Of a DNA stretch of 64,000 bases, positions 1 through 10,238 are shown one piece after another. How positions within the stretch are numbered: the stretch's first letter is position 1; every line of letters starts with the position of its first letter. The stretch comes from Bedellia somnulentella (Eukaryota > Arthropoda > Insecta > Lepidoptera > Bedelliidae): assembly GCA_963576735.1 (NCBI GenBank), contig OY755178.1:10292001-10356000 (forward strand), written 5' to 3'. A model generated the notes under the pieces. The model made no database searches, was not told where the DNA came from, and saw only the letters and a list, made by a program, of their open reading frames with translations. The position numbers were made by a program, and so were the translations under genes.

Positions 1-116
1 TTCTCCATTCTCAGGCACAATAAGAACACATTTCGGCTGCGTATTATCGTGTAAGTAAGATTCCCAACTCTTGTAGAATCTAGCATTTTCATCGATATAC
101 ACTTTGCAAGATTTAG
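1..116 (-). CDS. Coding exon of an uncharacterised protein, gene continues off the left edge
   Basis: On the minus strand a typical acceptor (polypyrimidine then TTTCAG) is followed by an open frame that runs to the window edge without a stop. The first two bases (CT) complete a split codon; the peptide then reads KSCKVYIDENARFYKSW and later PKCVLIVPENGE. Regular codon use and the clean splice site say this is a real exon. The style (Cys-Lys-x-Tyr-Ile-Asp, Lys-Ser-Trp, a conserved 'VPENG' stretch) reminds me of insect proteins with a domain of unknown function of the DUF4781 type, but that is recall and not a search. Upstream exons should lie at higher coordinates on the minus strand; I could not identify one. 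Confidence 0.55.
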
Positions 117-440
117 CTGAAATAGAATTAATAAAATTGTACCTTATGGAACAGTTACAATTCATCAGTTGATTGAGTGGAGCGAGCATACCTTGCAAAA
201 GGTGATTATGTCAGTCAAACGTGGTTTCGGAGACTTTAATAACTACTACGGTTGAATGTAGTTGGAACCGAAGACGTCCTCAGAAACTCGAGTATCAGTC
301 TTAATAGATAAAACTTCAGCTATTTTTGAAGACTTGAGCGTATAGATAAGACATAAAAAATCTAGTTCTTCAAACTCAGAATACCGAGTCCTACCAAAAG
401 AACTCAAAGACTTCTGAATCATTCATAAAATTTATACGCA
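117..440. other. Intron or intergenic DNA, no feature seen
   Basis: This is probably intron upstream (minus strand) of the left-edge exon. I see no open frame or repeat boundary here. Confidence 0.4.
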
Positions 441-2060
441 AAGGGTCTAGCAGGCTAAGGGAACAAGACTGGCCCCCGAAGCCGATCTGGCTGATTTTTA
501 TGGTGGTGCACCGGTTTCAGCCACGGTTACTGTGTGACAAAAATCAGCCCTCGATCTTCTTTTGTTTTGGAGATTTTTGACATTTACCAAATCATCAAGG
601 TATTTTTCCAACCTATATTTTAGATAAACTACGCAAGCTAGAACAACCAAACCAAATCACGATAAACGAGAATAAAATAAACTTTCAATCGCATGTTTTT
701 ATGGGGGGCCTACCAATAGTACTTCAGTAAAAAAATCATAGTTTATTTTTTTCAGTACATTTTTTTGACGTTTGCCGCGGAGGTACACCCACCATAAAAA
801 TCTCAAAAAGAGCTACTAAAGACATGTACAAGTGCATAGAAAAAAAAATCCAAAAATCGTGGTGCGTCATGTCAAAAAATCGAAAATATTTGCAATACAA
901 CACCAGTATTTAAGTACTAGAGTAGTATATATTTTATGTAAACTCTTTTTCTGTAAACCGATGTTCCCCGCCCATTGCCACTTCAGGTTTACAACTCTTC
1001 GGGCTACACTAAAGAGTTTACATGAAATATATACTAGTCATAGATGTACTAATAAAAAACCGTAGATAAGTCATGCGCGCTCATAAGTGGCACTTAAAAC
1101 ACAGGCTAAATGGCTCATCTGACTTCAGTCGCGCACTGGCTGCCGTCGCAATCGTTCACCTGTTTTGGCGTGTTTGTTTACCAAAATAATCGAGAATGCC
1201 GTCGTGTGCGATGAGATTTTGCACAAACTATAGTAGAAAAACTACTAAAATGATGAGATTACTTATCATTTGTAAGTATTATAAATTTACAACGTTTTAA
1301 TTATAATTTATAATAAATCGTGTGTATAGGTCGTAATTATTCTTTGTCAAACGGTCGTCTTAGTATCATATTTCACGACGGTACAGAGAAAATATGTTTA
1401 TCCCTTTTTAGCGCTTGCTTTAAGATGAGCTATCTCGCCTACATTTCAAAGGTACTTCTTGGTGTGTTGTGTTGATATATTTCTAGTGGTGTGCATTCAT
1501 CTGCCGCAATTGGTGCTGGTGCCACTCGTAAGCGCCGGTTTCCTCGTAAATGACCTATCTAACGTTTTTTAATCTATGAATCTAGTACTTAAATACTGGT
1601 GTTGTATTGCAAATATTTTCGATTTTTGACATGACGCACCACGATTTTTGGAAAAAAAATTCTATGCACTTGTACATGTCTTTAGTAGCTCTTTTTGAGA
1701 TTTTTTTGGTGGGTGTACCTCCGCGGCAAACGTCAAAAAAATGTACTAAAAAAAATAAACTATGATTTTTTTACTGAAGTACTATTGGTAGGCCCCCCAT
1801 AAAAACATGCGATTGAAAGTTCATTTTATTGTCGTTTATCGTAATTTGGTTTGGTTGTTCTAGCTTGCGTAGTTTATATAAAATATAAGTTTAAAAAATA
1901 CCTTGATGATTTGGTAAATGTCAAAAATCTCCAAAACAAAAGAAGATCGAGGGCTGATTTTTGTCACACAGTAACCGTGGCTAAAACTGGTGCACCACCA
2001 TGAAAATCAGCTAGATCGGCTTCGGGGGCCAATCTTGTTCGCTTAGCCTGCCAGACCCTT
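441..2060. mobile_element. Foldback DNA transposon with about 480-bp terminal inverted repeats and a THAP-like exon
   Basis: Bases 441 to about 922 reappear as reverse complement at about 1580 to 2060, with only scattered differences. The termini read AAGGGTCTRGCAGGCTAAG. The unique centre of about 650 bp holds a THAP-like start at about 1198 (see separate entry). No convincing target-site duplication was found: flanks TTATACGC and ATTATGCG differ. Long inverted repeats plus a THAP-type N terminus suggest a P-superfamily or other foldback element; the class is inference. Confidence 0.75.
1198..1272 (+). pseudogene. THAP-domain N-terminal exon, frameshifted
   Basis: The frame from ATG at about 1198 reads MPSCAMRFCTNYSRKTTK. 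This matches the usual THAP opening (Met-Pro-x-Cys-x4-Cys-x-Asn ... Lys-Thr-Thr). Continuing in the +2 frame gives NDEITYHF followed directly by GTAAGT, a good donor where THAP genes often have an intron after the 'FHxFP' start. One base appears lost or gained between the two parts. THAP is a C2CH zinc DNA-binding domain found in P-element transposases. The second half of the domain was not found in the element centre, so I call it a relic. Confidence 0.5.
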
Positions 2061-2437
2061 TATTATGCGATTTTCTTAAAGCAGATAGGTAAAATAAACA
2101 TGGTATATCGGGATCGTAAGCAGAAAGCTATAACGACGTTGGACCACATCGACAGAAGATGATTAAAGGTGCAAGCACCTTCCTGTTTCGCAGTATAACC
2201 TCGGAGTTGCGACGGATTAACTATATTTTTAATACAGTTGCTCAAAAAGTGACGTATTGCAGGGACGAATATCGTTCGGGATGTGGGCTATTACACACTT
2301 GCCATTCCCGCACTAGTGCATTTTCTTTCCCAACTGTCAAAATAATGTATATTATAAAGAAAAACCAACCATGAAGTGTTTTCAAAAAAAAACAAAGTAG
2401 TTTTTATAGTATTTTCTAAGATTTTCACGATTGCACA

Positions 2438-2639
2438 TTATAATTGAAACAACTATTGATTTTTCGGATATTTTAATCGCGTGTTATTACATTATTTTTA
2501 AAGCCCGACGTTTGGAAAACTTTTCAGTTATCATGGTCACGGGAAGACTGAGGTGTTATTTGTCATTATACAGTACTATAAAATTATTAATACCACGCGA
2601 TTAAAATATCCGAAAAATCAATAGTTGTTTCAATTATAA
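2438..2639. mobile_element. MITE with about 43-bp inverted repeats, copy 1
   Basis: The TIRs run from TTATAATTGAAACAAC to a CGCGATTAAAATATCCG stretch and back. A second copy lies at 40557-40742. The interiors of the two copies are inverted relative to each other while the left flank (TTTTCACGATTGCACA) is on the same side in both. It is non-coding. Confidence 0.7.
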
Positions 2640-2938
2640 AGTAGTTTTTATGTTTTACGCAAATACGTATATATATTTCCAAAAAGAAACTACTAATTTG
2701 TTTCAATATCAGATTTAATTATTTGATTGGATGAGTTAGGTTAGGTTTTATTTCATGTCACTTAATTTACTTTTCTAATAAAAAAATCTACTTTAGACGG
2801 CTGTATGGGCATAGTCTCCTTTATCCACCAGAATAGATGAAAAAAAAATCTCTGCTTAAAGTCTACTTTCTCTATGGTCTACGGTTGCCGCCATTTTCCT
2901 GAAATTTTCTTTGCAATTTTAGTTGCTTGTTGCACAAA

Positions 2939-3093
2939 ATGAGTAATTTCGACATTTTTTACTCAAATTTGTTTGAATTAAATCCACCGGAACTCGGTAT
3001 AATTGCACAATATGCTTCGGAGAACATTTAACCGGAAAAGTTAAAAAGTCGCTACATATCTACATACGACGAATTTATTGTTTGGAGAGAAGA
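2939..3093 (+). pseudogene. Possible Crypton/tyrosine-recombinase-type N-terminal relic
   Basis: ATG at 2939 opens MSNFDIFYSNLFELNPPELG, then QYASENI, one in-frame TAA, then PEKLKSRYISTYDEFIVWRE and a stop. The 'KSRYxSTYDEFxxWR' stretch resembles the N-terminal SAM-like core-binding region of Crypton-derived tyrosine recombinases in insects, which often opens with a 'K..RY...Y..F..W' pattern. Only about 50 codons remain, with one nonsense change, so it is a relic if real. The family assignment is from memory and uncertain. Confidence 0.35.
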
Positions 3094-3461
3094 GAAATAA
3101 GAAATAAAATTAATAGTAATTTAAGTTATTTGTATTTTTATTATTTTATTCAATTGCTTAATTTTTTCGCAACTGTATTAAAAAAAGTCGTTCAGTACAC
3201 ATTCCGCAGTTGTAATGAAATGTACTGTTCTGGATATAACATGTCATTTTTTGACCTCGTGTTCAGCATAGGCATTTTTACCTGGACAGTGTGATTACGA
3301 GAAAGGAGGCAAGCTTATCTCCCGCTTTATACGACCAGCGGCCACACTATTACACGGCTGATGATAAAGTAGTCATGTGGGTTTCATCGTGGATTAAGAC
3401 ATCCCACTGCAAAATTGACATTTTCCCTTAACATTACAACTTCCATAAATAATAGACCTAT
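3094..3461. other. Non-coding stretch, nothing recognised
   Basis: AT-rich DNA with an ORF-like piece at 3082-3294 lacking any recognisable motif. I see no repeat ends. Confidence 0.3.
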
Positions 3462-3575
3462 AATCCATACTTATAATAAATCTGTAGAGAGGTCAATAAA
3501 TCAATGAGTAAGAAACCTAAGGTATTTAAAAAACAACGCTACCCGCGTGAAGCTGGGCCGATCCACTAGTATGTA
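3462..3575 (-). repeat. Family R3, internally deleted copy
   Basis: On the minus strand it opens ACTAGTGGATCGG and ends CTACAGATTTATTATAAGTA. These are the two ends of the about 900-bp copy at 44866-45770, brought within about 110 bp of each other. Confidence 0.6.
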
Positions 3576-3632
3576 ATAAAAACAGCTCACTATTTACAGG
3601 TACCTATATATTTTATTTATTGTTAAACTATT

Positions 3633-3878
3633 TGTGTTGGCTTAGAATAACACTAACCCATTTATACCTGTGGGTGTTCGTAAGAGGCGACTAAGGGTAT
3701 ATGGGCTTTTTGATTTGGGGTAATGATTGTTGAGCGATGCGATTGTAGACCCATCTGCAACAACTTTTATATTAAAAAACTTCCCCACTCAAGTTCCAAA
3801 AGTGGCTAAGGAATTTCTTGTTTCGAAGCTCTGGCTATCCCTTCTAGGGATTTATAGGCCTGAGTATATGTATATATG
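3633..3878 (+). repeat. Family S1 SINE-like copy
   Basis: Diverged full-length copy. The head GTGTTGGCTTAGAATAACAC and the tail GATTTATAGGCCTGAGTATA are both readable. Confidence 0.75.
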
Positions 3879-4278
3879 TTTATCTTACATTTTACGGCTT
3901 GAGTTATTGTTAAACTCACTAATAAAACGATTTACGTTGTAAACTGATAAGTTCCTTTTTAATAGTTTGAAATGTCTATAAAGTTTTGATCTTGGCATTG
4001 AATAATGTGAATTCTTTGGCAATAACAAACACACGTTTTACAGCATTAAAAGTAAATGTGGTCCATATTCTCCAAAAGATAAATATCAAGAAATACTTGT
4101 GGTTGTTCTTATTCATAATATAGTACAAACGAAGAGATTCACACTCGGGATTCAGACTCTGTTTGCTCAGACTCTAAGATAGTTTAGTTACCATGTCAAG
4201 CAAATTAAATTAATCACCGTTAATTTCATGTTAAAACCTTAAAATAAAAACAAACTTAACCTCTGTATAAGAAGTAAC

Positions 4279-4337
4279 TCATACTATATACTTGCAGATA
4301 CTTTTTGTTTGGTCTATGCACGATACTGATAAATCAT
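4279..4337 (-). CDS. Unknown gene, tentative last exon
   Basis: Acceptor TTGTTTAG followed in the right phase by 18 codons and TGA. A possible donor (CTGCAA then GTATAT) inside it means the gene could instead splice onward. Confidence 0.4.
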
Positions 4338-7300
4338 CTAAACAAGTAGGAAGAGGTTAACAGAAAAGTTGGATAAAAAGGAAATTTAAAATATACATAC
4401 CATTTTCCATGTAAGGAATACACTTCCTAACACCAAAGACAACTGAACACCATATCACATTGTCGGTTTTCTGGTGCAAATCCAACCAGTAGTCTTTTGG
4501 GTGAATTTGATAAAATTTCATTGGTTTCGGTTTCGCACATACAACCAATATGATAGAAACAGTGACATCTTCATCATTTTTCGAATATTTTTCTATAAAA
4601 AATAAAAAAACAATAAGTAAGGGTCGCAGGGATGGCTTTAATATATCGTCACGACATCGGTGAGAATGAGACGACAGTATACGATAATAGGTCAGTGCGA
4701 TAAAAATGTCTGTTTTATACCACGCGATATCTACACACATCAAGAGTGTCTAGGGATCAACATATATTTTTGAAATAACTTTATTTCTGATTGATATTAA
4801 TTAAAATTTTCTTTAAGGATTCATCAAATAAATTGTTTTCGTTTGTCTACAGTAACGATAAACCAAGTAACCTTTGCATTAATAAAAAAAAATGCCATTT
4901 TCTTAATAAAGGGATTTTTGACATTTAACCCACTAACAATAAATTTAAATCTTTTTGTTCATGAAAACCTCATGTGGGGATTATTACTGACCTCGGGTAT
5001 CGCGGGTTCGAGTCCCGCCTGTGTCGAAATTTTTCTTTCCTTTATTTATTCTTTATTTATCACTAACAATAAAGTTTGAAAAAAAGACTGTAGTAACAGT
5101 TTTCTTAAAGATTTTATTGGGTAACTTAACCGCTCGAACGTCGGAGCGTAGATCTGCGTCAAGAATAAAATCTCCTCCGTGTGCCGCGACATAGATCTAC
5201 GTCTACACTACCTGCAAGCTTTTTTTCTTGGTTTTCACAGTAAACAAGCGTTTTAAGGTATAAATTACTGCGGCAAGAGAGAGACAATGAAATAAGGAAG
5301 CAGAGACAATAGTCATTGACTTTTTTTGCGCGCGGCGTACGAGCGGTTAAACAATTAATAATCCGTGTTTCTACCGCGAACACTAACAACACAAGAACAT
5401 CGGTTTGGCATACTCAAAATGAGTTCATCCAAATCACGCTGTGGAATGGCCGCTCATGTCGGTTGCAGCAACAAAAAAGGTCTTCTTGCGACTGGATACC
5501 CTCCATATTCGGCAGAGCTCTTCTCTGTAGCATATCCCATGCATGCTCAATCGGGTTCAAATCTGGCGACTGAGCAGGCCAGGGCAGGGCATTTATGTTA
5601 GCTGTTGTCTTACAATTCCTGCGGTGTGCGGTCGTGCATTATCATGCATTAACTGAAATAAGGGACCGATTTGCACTTGTAGAGGAACGATGACGTCTGC
5701 AGTTCTTCCGCCGCGCGCCGATCCAAATACCCGCCCATAGTATGATGGTTCCACCACTATTAGGATGAACTTCCTGGCAGGATTTTAATCGTTGTTGGCG
5801 TCCAGAGGCTCTCCAGTATCGTATACGTCTTGTATCCGGTCTCATACCAAAATAAGACTCATCAGAAAAGCACATGAAACGCCATTGTTCTTCTGCCCAA
5901 TTTCTTTGTTCAAGAGCCCATTGATATCGAATCCTACGATTGTGCATTGCTATAGGTGGTACCCGTAGCGGTCTTCGGGAATGAAGGTTTACTTCATGCA
6001 AGCGGTTTCTGACTGTTTGGTCGCTAATTAAGTTCCCTGAAGAGCGATGAAGCCTCACGGCTAATATCATTGCGGTTACTTTTGGAGCTCTTCGACCCGT
6101 GATTTGAATGTATCGGTCTTGTCTCCGTGTGGTGCAGCGAAACCGTCCTCAATGGCGCTCAGCCACGGTACCAGTGCTTTAGTAACGTGAGTACGTTGCC
6201 GGGAACCAGTTTGTATCATTCCCACGGCTCTGAGCATTTATCCCCTGCTTATATGACGTCGCCGCTCCATAATACTCGTAACGTTGGTTTTAATCAGTAG
6301 TAGGGAAACAGTAGCACTAATAATGTTTTCTAATAATAAAAGGTCGCTCGAACTATTTATGCTGAACCCCTATCATATTAACCGTGATGATATTGGTTAT
6401 ATTACTTCTGAGAATTCTAGGATCCTTTCGACAAAAATAATTGTAACCTGTTCCACCAACCTCCATAACAGCTACTGAAGCCAATTCATTACCGACAAAC
6501 AAACAAACAATCTGTCTCTCTCTAAGCATCTAAAGTGTTTTTCTGGTTCAATGTGTCCATTTTTTTAAACAATTAACAATTTTTGTATGTTCAGCTGTTT
6601 GAGAGTTATAACTAGTGAAACTGACATGATAGTCTTATATATAAATTTAGACACACATACATATACTCGCAGCTATATATTCCTAAAAGGGGTAGCCAGA
6701 GCTTTAGAATTAGAAATTAATTGAGTTTTTACTACCTGATGGCTGATTTACATATTATTAACTGTTATATGTCTAATAATATTATGCTTTTACCTTTTAT
6801 ACACATTAAGACAACTATCTGACAATACTTACTCTGTTCAATGATTTTATTATAAATGTTCATGACTTTTTCTTCTTGCATCAATGTGTATCCCTGAAGT
6901 TTAACATTTTCTCCTTCGCCACTTTCATTTAAATCACCTTCTTTTGTCGGCGGTCCAAATAACCCAAATGCTATATTTTGTATCAAGTAAACCCTATCTT
7001 TCTTAGCATACCTGCAAAAAGAGAAATACCACAATGTCAGGTTACTACATGGAAGAAATCTCTATTAATCTCTAAAAGGAGTAGGCAGAGCTTCAGAATC
7101 AGAAAATTCTTTAGCTACTTTATTAAGTTAAGTGGGGACAAGATTGTAAAATATATGTTTTTGGTGATGGTTCTCCAAACGCATCGCCCAGAAATCACTT
7201 AAAAAGCCCCCATAACCTTAGTCGCCTCTTACGATCACCCATGGAACGAAATGGGGTAGTGCTATTCACCCATCACCAACAACTTTTATTGAAACATCTG

Positions 7301-10238
7301 TTCCCCACTCAAATTTCCAAAAGTGGCTGGATAATTTCTGATTCCTTAGCTATGGCTACACTTTCTAGGGATTTATAGCCCTGAGTATATGTATATGTAT
7401 GTCATATACATGAATATGAATATTATTGTAGGTGTGATATTGTTTCATTGTACAAAATAAGAAAGCTATTTTTAACGGGCTATCGCACAAGTTACCTCCT
7501 ATCATAAAATACTCAATATTTACAGTTTTATTGGCTTTAAATAATAAACGGTCTTTTCAAAACCGTAACCTATTTATGGAATATATAAAAAACAAATTTA
7601 TACTAAGTACTAAAATACACGTTTTGACTTCATGTTAGCTGTTTTAATAGCATAAAGTAGGTATGGATATAAGGTAGATAATTTTATTGGGTCTTTTTCG
7701 AATATTACTCGGAAAAATATCTATTAACCCTTAATAATTTTCGTAGCTCAATGAGGAGAGTCACTCTGGAGAAACTTTTTTTAGGTGCTGGTATGGGAGA
7801 GAGTTATCGTAGTACCAAAAATCACTTCAAAAGCCACTATACCCTTAGTCGTCTCTTACGATCACCCACGGGTAGAAATGGGGTAGTGTTATTCTAAGCC
7901 GACACTACACGGCACACCCTCTTTTCCCAATCAGCTTCCAAAAGTGGCTGAGGAATTTTTCATTCCAAAGCTCTGGCTACCCCGTTAAGGGATTTATAGC
8001 CGTGAGTATATGTATGTATGATAATTAAAATCCTACGTTTAACATGACTTCAGGGAAAAAAAATATACTCATTTGTGTAGGTAGGCCCAATTCAGGGGTT
8101 GAACATACGCCACTCTGCATCAGAAGCGGTGCAATTTTGCACTGAGCTATTTATTAATTTTATCTATTAATTTTTAACTTTGACATATAGATAGTCAGAC
8201 AGACCGACACACAGACATCACGAAACTATGAAGGTGCCAGTTTATGCCATTCAGCTACAAAACACTTAAAATGCATAGCTATAACATTTTGCGTGAGCGA
8301 AATTAATATCATGTTTTCCAGTCTACTGCAAACATTGCACATTGAGTCATCAGTACTTCATTAATGACATCACATTATTACGCAATGTTTACATATTGTA
8401 TCTTCTAAAAATATTTCCATATAAATTTCTGGCATATACTTTTGAACATACATGTCATATACTTACGGTTTTATATCAACAGAAAGGTAGCTAAGATAGT
8501 AGTTTAATTTTTTTTATCATTTTATCATTCAAGGTGGGTGTGGCAGAAAAAGCATGAGAGCAGAGTGAATGCAGTTCCGTATGCAAAGTTTTATAAAAGT
8601 GATGCTGATTACAAAACCATTTCGAGATAATAGGTTTTTAAACCATATTTTCTTGAAATTAAATCAAATGAAGCTATGATGACCTTTATTTTATCAAAAA
8701 ACTGTAACAGTGTTTGACCTTCAATGTTATATCAAAGACATTAGTTTTTGCAGTTTATTACTAAAATATTGAAAATCATAGTTTTGTTTGTTATAATATT
8801 GTAAAATCGTCAAAATATCATTTGAGATAACTAATTTGTGAATTTTTTTGCAATCAGTAACTTTTTTATTAAACATTTCCCTTGATTTGCATGTTGCTAT
8901 GTGATTTTGTTAATTGATGACATCATTAATAGAAAAAGTAGAAACAATCTTTACATCTTTCAATACTCATTACTTACTTTACAATTACTCATTTGATATG
9001 GAAAATATAACTTGCAATTATTTAACTATAAGCTTTAGCAATTGCGTTTTATTTCATATGATAATAAAGATGCACATAGATACATATAGACGTGTTGTAA
9101 TTATTGACAGACACAAACTTGAATCAATAATAGAAGATGTTATTAAAGTGCCAACTGTCAACTCTGACACTGTAGCTCAGTTGGCAGAGCGACGGGGGCG
9201 TATACCCGAAGGTCGCGGGTTCGAACCCTGCCAGTGTCGAAATTTTTCTTTCCTTTAATAACATCTTTTATTTATGAGTAATAATCCCCACATGAGGAAT
9301 TCATGTCAAAAAACATTAAATTAATAATAGAAGTTTGAAATGCGACCTTTTAAATTATAAGAAAATATAATTATATAAGAGATGAAGTGACTTTAATACA
9401 AGCAAAGGTTAGAAACCAACTAATAAGCTAAAATCTTAAAAGCTGTTGAATGAAACATCTAATTAATAAAGTTGAACAAAAGACCAATCCTGTGGCCTTC
9501 AGACCTAGAAGTGAACTAACAACATGAGGCCAAGGGCTTATATTTATGTGTTAGTGTATTAAAAAATATTTTTTTAACTACAATATAAATCATTCCATAA
9601 TTATATTTATCTGCGGCAAATGCAGTTAATATTAGTTAGGCACCAATATAACTTTTCTAAAGCCATATATTTTTAATTTCATCAAGATTATTAGCAGAGC
9701 AGGTAAACATCATTTGGAAACCTACATGGCTGAGTAGTACTTAGTCAGGTGACAGTGTATTGATACAAATGGCAATAGGTCTGAAACAAACTGAGATTCT
9801 TTAAACTGTCCTCCAATGTGAAAAGAATATAAGAGCATGTATGAAAAGTAGTAGTTGCTTTGTAGTGCCGGCTTAGCATAGCACTACCCCATTTCTTCAT
9901 TTACATAGAATATGGTGAAGTCATCCTAGAATAGGGTTTAGTCTCACTATATGAGAAGAACATATATAGGTAATTATATAAGTGTGGATCATTGATGAAC
10001 TGATAAAACAAAGGATGTCAGTAACATGATGATAATTTGTTACTTACGTGCACCAAACACTGTTTGCAACATTGTCGAAAAAATCTTGCTGTATGTTAAT
10101 AGGGGAAACCCCTCTGTCTGCACTTTGATTTTGTTCTCCATTTCCTATTAGATTATTTATGTGAGAATCAGGTACAGCTTCAGCACTCTCTTCTTTATGG
10201 GAAGTACTCTTTTCGGAAGACATTTTGCCATCAGCCAT
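4279..10238 (-). CDS. Unrecognised four-exon gene, about 206 aa
   Basis: Exons on the minus strand are 10048-10238, 6833-7011, 4401-4592 and 4279-4337. All junctions have GT/AG and compatible phases (2, 1, 1), and the total is 621 nt including TGA. The start is the ATG at 10238 (MADGKMSSEKSTSHK). Exon 1 encodes an acidic, Ser/Glu-rich, probably disordered head ending in FFDNVANSVWC. Exon 2 encodes YAKKDRVYLIQNIAFGLFGP then a charged linker and a helix-like VMNIYNKIIEQ. Exon 3 encodes a hydrophobic strand (DVTVSIILVVCAKPKP), then KDYWLDLHQK and VIWCSVVFGVRKCIPY, with several Cys and Trp. No signal peptide or membrane span is obvious. The last exon (DDLSVSCIDQTKSICKYIV, stop) fits in phase but is short and lacks a nearby AATAAA, so the 3' end is tentative. 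The two large introns are filled with repeats. I cannot name the family. Confidence 0.6.
4401..4592 (-). CDS. Unknown gene, exon 3
   Basis: Acceptor TTTTTTATAG, donor GTATGT. It encodes the Cys/Trp-containing C-terminal half and ends phase 1 (GAA AAT G). Confidence 0.65.
4940..5062 (+). mobile_element. Family T4: inverted-repeat element with part of a tRNA-like core
   Basis: The left arm (CATGAAAACCTCATGTGGGG) runs straight into the 3' half of a tRNA-like sequence (CGCGGGTTCGAGTCCCGC, a perfect T arm), then the right arm GAAATTTTTCTTTCCTTTA. The 5' half of the tRNA-like core is deleted. See 9095-9320 and 37440-37665 for fuller copies. Confidence 0.6.
5130..5346. mobile_element. piggyBac-type MITE with TTAA target duplication
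   Basis: Imperfect TIRs: left CCGCTCGAACGTCGGAGCG, right the reverse complement of CCGCTCGTACGCCGCGCG. They are bounded on both sides by TTAA (5126-5129, 5347-5350), the piggyBac signature. The interior holds related motifs GTAGATCTGCGTC and ATAGATCTACGTC. It is non-coding and lies in intron 2 of the unknown gene. Confidence 0.55.
5385..6275 (-). pseudogene. Tc1-like transposase, decayed
   Basis: Pieces in order on the minus strand: an N-terminal MERRRHIS-type start at about 6268; then SDQTVRNRLHEVNLHSRR, NRRIRYQWALEQRNWAEEQW, CFSDESYFGMRPDTRRIRYW, RQQRLKSCQEVHPNSGGTII (6070-5642); then after a frame change WPAQSPDLNPIEHAWDM. These are the family's hallmarks: helix-turn-helix end, first catalytic Asp in FSDES, the third-residue region SPDLNPIE. 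The HDNARPH motif is damaged. Stops and frameshifts make it non-functional. It sits in intron 2 of the unknown gene. Confidence 0.85.
6650..6725 (-). repeat. Family S1 fragment (tail part)
   Basis: Reads ATACTCGCAGCTATATATTC then AAAAGGGGTAGCCAGAGC, the tail end only. Confidence 0.55.
6833..7011 (-). CDS. Unknown gene, exon 2
   Basis: Acceptor TTTTTGCAG and donor GTAAGT are both strong. It encodes the 'YLIQNIAFGLFGPP' segment and ends inside a Lys codon in phase 1. Confidence 0.65.
7045..7402. repeat. Family S1, two partial copies head to head
   Basis: A minus-oriented copy (7045-7268) meets a plus-oriented partial copy (7268-7402) near the head. The pair can fold back on itself. It lies in intron 1 of the unknown gene. 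Confidence 0.7.
7815..8015. repeat. Family S1, second head-to-head pair
   Basis: The minus part (7815-7918) ends at GCCGACACTACACGGC and is followed at once by the plus tail half (CTTTTCCCAATCAGCTTCCA ... GTGAGTATATGTATG). Confidence 0.7.
8016..8525. other. Intronic, nothing recognised
   Basis: Part of intron 1 of the unknown gene. There is a weak tRNA-like scrap near 8090-8160 and no clear repeat ends. Confidence 0.3.
8530..8620 (+). repeat. LINE-R fragment
   Basis: GTGTGGCAGAAAAAGCATGA and following bases match the segment at 28570-28660, part of the reverse-transcriptase C-terminal region of a non-LTR element. Confidence 0.4.
9095..9320 (+). mobile_element. Family T4 with a full tRNA-like core
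   Basis: Inverted arms (AGAAGATGTTATTAAAG left, CTTTAATAACATCTTTT right) flank a tRNA-like core. The right arm continues with TTTCTTTCC and AATAATCCCCACATGAGG, the outer end shared by all copies. It is non-autonomous. Confidence 0.6.
9166..9238 (+). repeat. tRNA-like core (probably not a working tRNA)
   Basis: It has a 7-bp acceptor stem (GACACTG with CAGTGTC), a D arm with GCTC/GAGC, and a T arm containing GGGTTCGAACCC with both RNA polymerase III boxes plausible. The anticodon arm folds only as a 4-bp stem (CGGG/CCCG) with an 8-base loop, so no standard anticodon can be assigned. It is always found inside family T4. Confidence 0.6.
9715..9790 (+). repeat. Family S2 fragment
   Basis: Holds CTACATGGCTGAGTAGTAC and GTGACAGTGTATTGATAC, matching the middle of the copy at 52440-52800. 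Confidence 0.5.
9852..9905 (+). repeat. Family S1 head fragment
   Basis: GTAGTGCCGGCTTAGCATAG then CACTACCCCATTTCTTC. Confidence 0.5.
10048..10238 (-). CDS. Unknown gene, exon 1
   Basis: 63 codons plus two bases. The donor is GTAAGT. The GTG just upstream of the ATG is in frame, but ATG at 10238 is the natural start; a second Met follows at codon 6. Confidence 0.65.

Noticed and set aside
832..1065. 77-codon ORF
   Set aside because: It starts inside the left inverted repeat of the foldback element and shows no protein-like pattern.
441..2060. Clear target duplication for the foldback element
   Set aside because: The flanks TTATACGC and ATTATGCG are similar but not equal at any consistent boundary.
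3082..3294. 70-codon ORF
   Set aside because: No motif, AT-driven composition, no splice context.
4357..4743. 128-codon single-frame ORF as the gene
   Set aside because: Only 4401-4592 is the exon; the rest reads through both introns, as the acceptor TATAG and donor GTATGT show.
9166..9238. Functional tRNA gene
   Set aside because: The anticodon arm does not fold with a 7-base loop, and the same core recurs inside a repeat family, so I treat it as a mobile tRNA-like sequence.
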